From NCBI GenBank assembly GCA_022496805.1, contig CM040106.1:1116001-1180000 (forward strand): a stretch of DNA of 64,000 nt, written 5' to 3'. Shown here in pieces: positions 61,535 to 64,000 of the stretch. The notes beneath the pieces were generated by a model, which was not told the origin of the DNA, did no database searches, and saw only the letters and a list, made by a program, of their open reading frames with translations. Position 1 is the first letter of the stretch, and every line of letters begins with the position of its first letter. Source of the stretch: Pohlia nutans. Its lineage: Eukaryota; Streptophyta; Bryopsida; Bryales; Mniaceae. The translations under genes and the position numbers were made by a program.

Positions 61535-64000
61535 TTAACTGCCTCCAGACCTCCGTTTACACCGCAGACATACCCACTTCCCAGTGGGTACTTGATCTAG
61601 CGGGGGTGTCAAACAATTCATGTGCCAACCCGTCGAACATATATCACATAAAATCATCGTAGCAGCTCTTTGTGCTGTCCCACATAGCATGTACTTCAGC
61701 CTGGCTGGAATTAGACTCAAACTAGGATCAACAGTGCCGTCTACGTGTGGTAAATGGCAAGGAGCACAATTCCTGGCATGGTCTTTCCATACTCGTTCAT
61801 CACGACCTTCCAACTCCAACACGCCGCTTGAAAGCACTTTCTTAACTCGTAAAATAATTCTGCCTTCCGTCACGTCCAATGTAGCTGGTGCTGTCTGTTA
61901 CAAATAAACGTAATCGCTTGGTGCAAACCTCCGTAGTTGTGGCCAGTAGCCCCCTCCTCGAATAGTGGCATATCGCAAAGTATCACAATGTTGAGCGATA
62001 GCCAAGTTGTCAAAGGCCATGGGCATGATGCGTTGAAATAACGTTGCCTTTCTACTACACACTTCAACTACATGTCAGGATCGTCCATATCGACGACCGG
62101 TTGCGTATCACGTCGAATAGAAGTCGGCAATACTAGTTCTTGTCCATACAAGAGGAAATAAGGGGAAAAAGTAGCCAAAGCTAAAACGATACCCCATAGC
62201 CAACTACGGTAGCTGCAAATCCCAATCTCCATGATGTCCTTTTTGCAGGCCATATTTCCAAAGAGCCTGTTTGATAGTCTGTACCATGCGTTCTGCCAAC
62301 CCATCTGCCTCAGGATGATCACGAGATGTAGTGCGATGATCGATATATGTCTCTTCTAGCAAACTTTGAAATTCTCCCAAAAACTCTCGGCCTTGGTCAG
62401 TCAATACTTCAGCTAGTGCGCCAAATCGGCTTAGAACTCGATCAAGGAAAACAGACGCTACTCCTTCACTGTATTTATTAGGTAGTGCCACCAACTCAAT
62501 CCAATTAGAAAAATGTTCAATCGTTACTAGCACATACTTGTTATGTCTCTTAGTGATCGGTAGTGGTCCTGCAAAGTCCAGACTCCATCGGTAACCAAGA
62601 CCCATAATAGGTAATGGTTATAAAATAGGCGTAGGTGCATTAAATGATGCACGAACCCTGTCGCAAACCTTGCATCGAGACACAATGCGTTGAACCTCTG
62701 CCTGCATACCAACCCACCAATATTGGCTTTGCAGTAAACTGTAAGTCCTTTTAACACCAAAACAACCAAGTTCTTCATGAATATGGAACACAAGTTTCTC
62801 GCGCTCTAGTGGTTTAGAAACCACACGTGTCCTCCCATCTAATAGTTTCCTGAGTAGTTGAGCCCCCTCCCACTCGAACAGTTTGGCTCGTTGTAGAATC
62901 CTATCTCTCTCTTTTGGAGTTGTGCCGTGTGCCAACTCCTTACTTCTCAAGTACTCCAGCACTAGTCCATCCTTATAAATGTCGTTGGCGCCTCCAGACT
63001 CCTCCTCTTCTTCCTTGTCAGAAGAATAACCGATCGTGGACTCTCCATTCGCCGCCAACAAACTCAAACATAATGATGAATGCCACCCTGGCACTTCTTC
63101 TTCATCTTCCCCAACATGCCACCTTGCTCTACTAGAGTCCTTTTGGCTAGGACATGGGTTGCGGCTAAGACCGTCTGCATCCATATTAACCAATCCAGCT
63201 CGGTGTACCACCTTAAAATCATATTTTTGGAGAATTAAGGCCCACCTTGCAAGTTTTCCCGTAAGTTTATCGGACTCCATGAGCCATTTAAGTGGTTGAT
63301 GATTCGTGACTAGCAAGAATTTGTTGCCATGAAGATAACACTAAAAATGCGGTATTGCCCATACTGCCGCTAAACATTCTCCTTCATACGAGCTGTATTG
63401 GGCCTCTGCAATTTTGTTTGATCGGCTAGCATATGCTACCACAAACTCCTTGCCCTCATCATCCACTTGGGTGAGGACAACACCAATGCCCAATGAACTC
63501 CAATCGGTGTGCAACATGTATGCTCTTCCCGGGATAGGTCTTCGCAAAATAGGAGCCGAACCAATCGTGCGTTAAGTTCCAAGAATGCTGCTTCTTGCTC
63601 ATCTCCCCATACCCATTCTTGATCATATTTCGTAAGTATGGTTAAGGCTTTTGCAATTTGACTGACGGCTGCTACAAACTTCCGATAATAATTTGCTAGT
63701 CCTGGAAAAGCTCTCAACCAACTAACATCCGTTGGTCTTGGTATCCCATTTAGTGCCTCAACCTTACTTTTGATCACTCCTAAGCCGCCGGGATAAATCA
63801 TATGGTCCAAGTATTCCACTTGGGAGCAAAAGAATGAGCATTTGCTTGGGTGTAACTTCAACCCATGATCCCGCAATCTCTCTAACACCTTTGTTACATG
63901 GTCCCGGTGTTCCCTTTTGTTTTGACTGAAGACAATAATGTCATCAATATGACATTGGGCAAATGGCAATCCAGCAAGTACCTTATCCATCACTCTCTGG
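61535..64000 (-). mobile_element. Ty3/gypsy retrotransposon, decayed pol 3' part with PHD-like finger
   Basis: Reading right to left: reverse transcriptase with CHIDDIIVFS (about 63950), usually Y(L/V)DD; then ANYYRKFV; RNase H with HTDWSS and YEGECLA, but VTNHQPL where VTDHQPL is expected; and NMDADGLSR. The integrase finger has HEELGCFG where the second His of HHCC is expected, and CKVC. The catalytic core has DFAGPLP, TDQGREF and GLAERM. After the core, 61535-61879 encodes CDICxxGWHxxCLxPPLDQVPxGxWxCxxC, a PHD-finger pattern whose first Cys is Tyr (KYMLCG). Stops and frameshifts near 63540, 63355, 62615, 62260 and 62065 make it inactive. Gag, the protease and the left part of RT lie outside the window; no LTR was identified. 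Confidence 0.9.

Overview
The window looks like nuclear DNA of a green plant, most likely a non-flowering lineage (fern, lycophyte, bryophyte or close algal relative). It is AT-rich with long (TA)n tracts and carries CCCTAAA telomere-type repeats. Almost everything recognisable is a mobile element or the decayed copy of a multi-copy gene. I see no intact ordinary host gene and no tRNA or rRNA gene. The organism call is an inference; the species cannot be read from the sequence.

Layout. 1-7.9 kb holds two decayed copies of one unrecognised protein family in the same orientation, separated by about 2.5 kb of AT-rich DNA framed by a pair of ~0.5 kb inverted arms. 8.1-15.7 kb is a ~1 kb inverted duplication whose loop was entered by a very young, apparently intact Ty1/copia element (9150-14606). 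This element has a TAAAC target duplication, unusual LTR ends (TATTG...CAATA), and a primer site matching the anticodon half of initiator tRNA-Met. 15.7-32 kb is mostly repeats: a ~111-bp GC-rich tandem repeat, CCGTCCG-rich islands, a block of short palindromes, and diverged 140-bp and longer tandem repeats. It also holds one unknown ORF (18.9-19.4 kb) and one stop-ridden pseudogene (25.7-26.4 kb).

32.6-37.9 kb carries a decayed DUF7869-type gene (minus strand), a cluster of 21-bp TTTAGGTC-type palindromes next to its 5' end, and a Ty3/gypsy scrap. 42.3-57.2 kb is the most unusual part. It contains a second decayed DUF7869-type gene (minus), divergent from a plus-strand gene with a ParB-like domain, followed by two FCP1/HAD-phosphatase-like gene copies. 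Scattered through the introns and gaps are about 35 copies of a 19-bp odd-centred palindrome close to TATCGGCTGCCAGCCGATA. The window closes with the 3' half of a minus-strand Ty3/gypsy element that carries a PHD-like finger after its integrase.

Two themes connect the regions. First, three different families of short near-palindromes occur in separate blocks, and two of them lie around the two DUF7869-type genes. Second, the decayed genes keep long open frames broken mainly by stops one C-to-T change away from CAG, CAA or CGA. This is what cytosine-methylation decay of silenced repeats would give. How the genes of the 42-57 kb cluster work together is unknown. A multi-gene mobile or viral-derived cassette is a hypothesis, not a conclusion.
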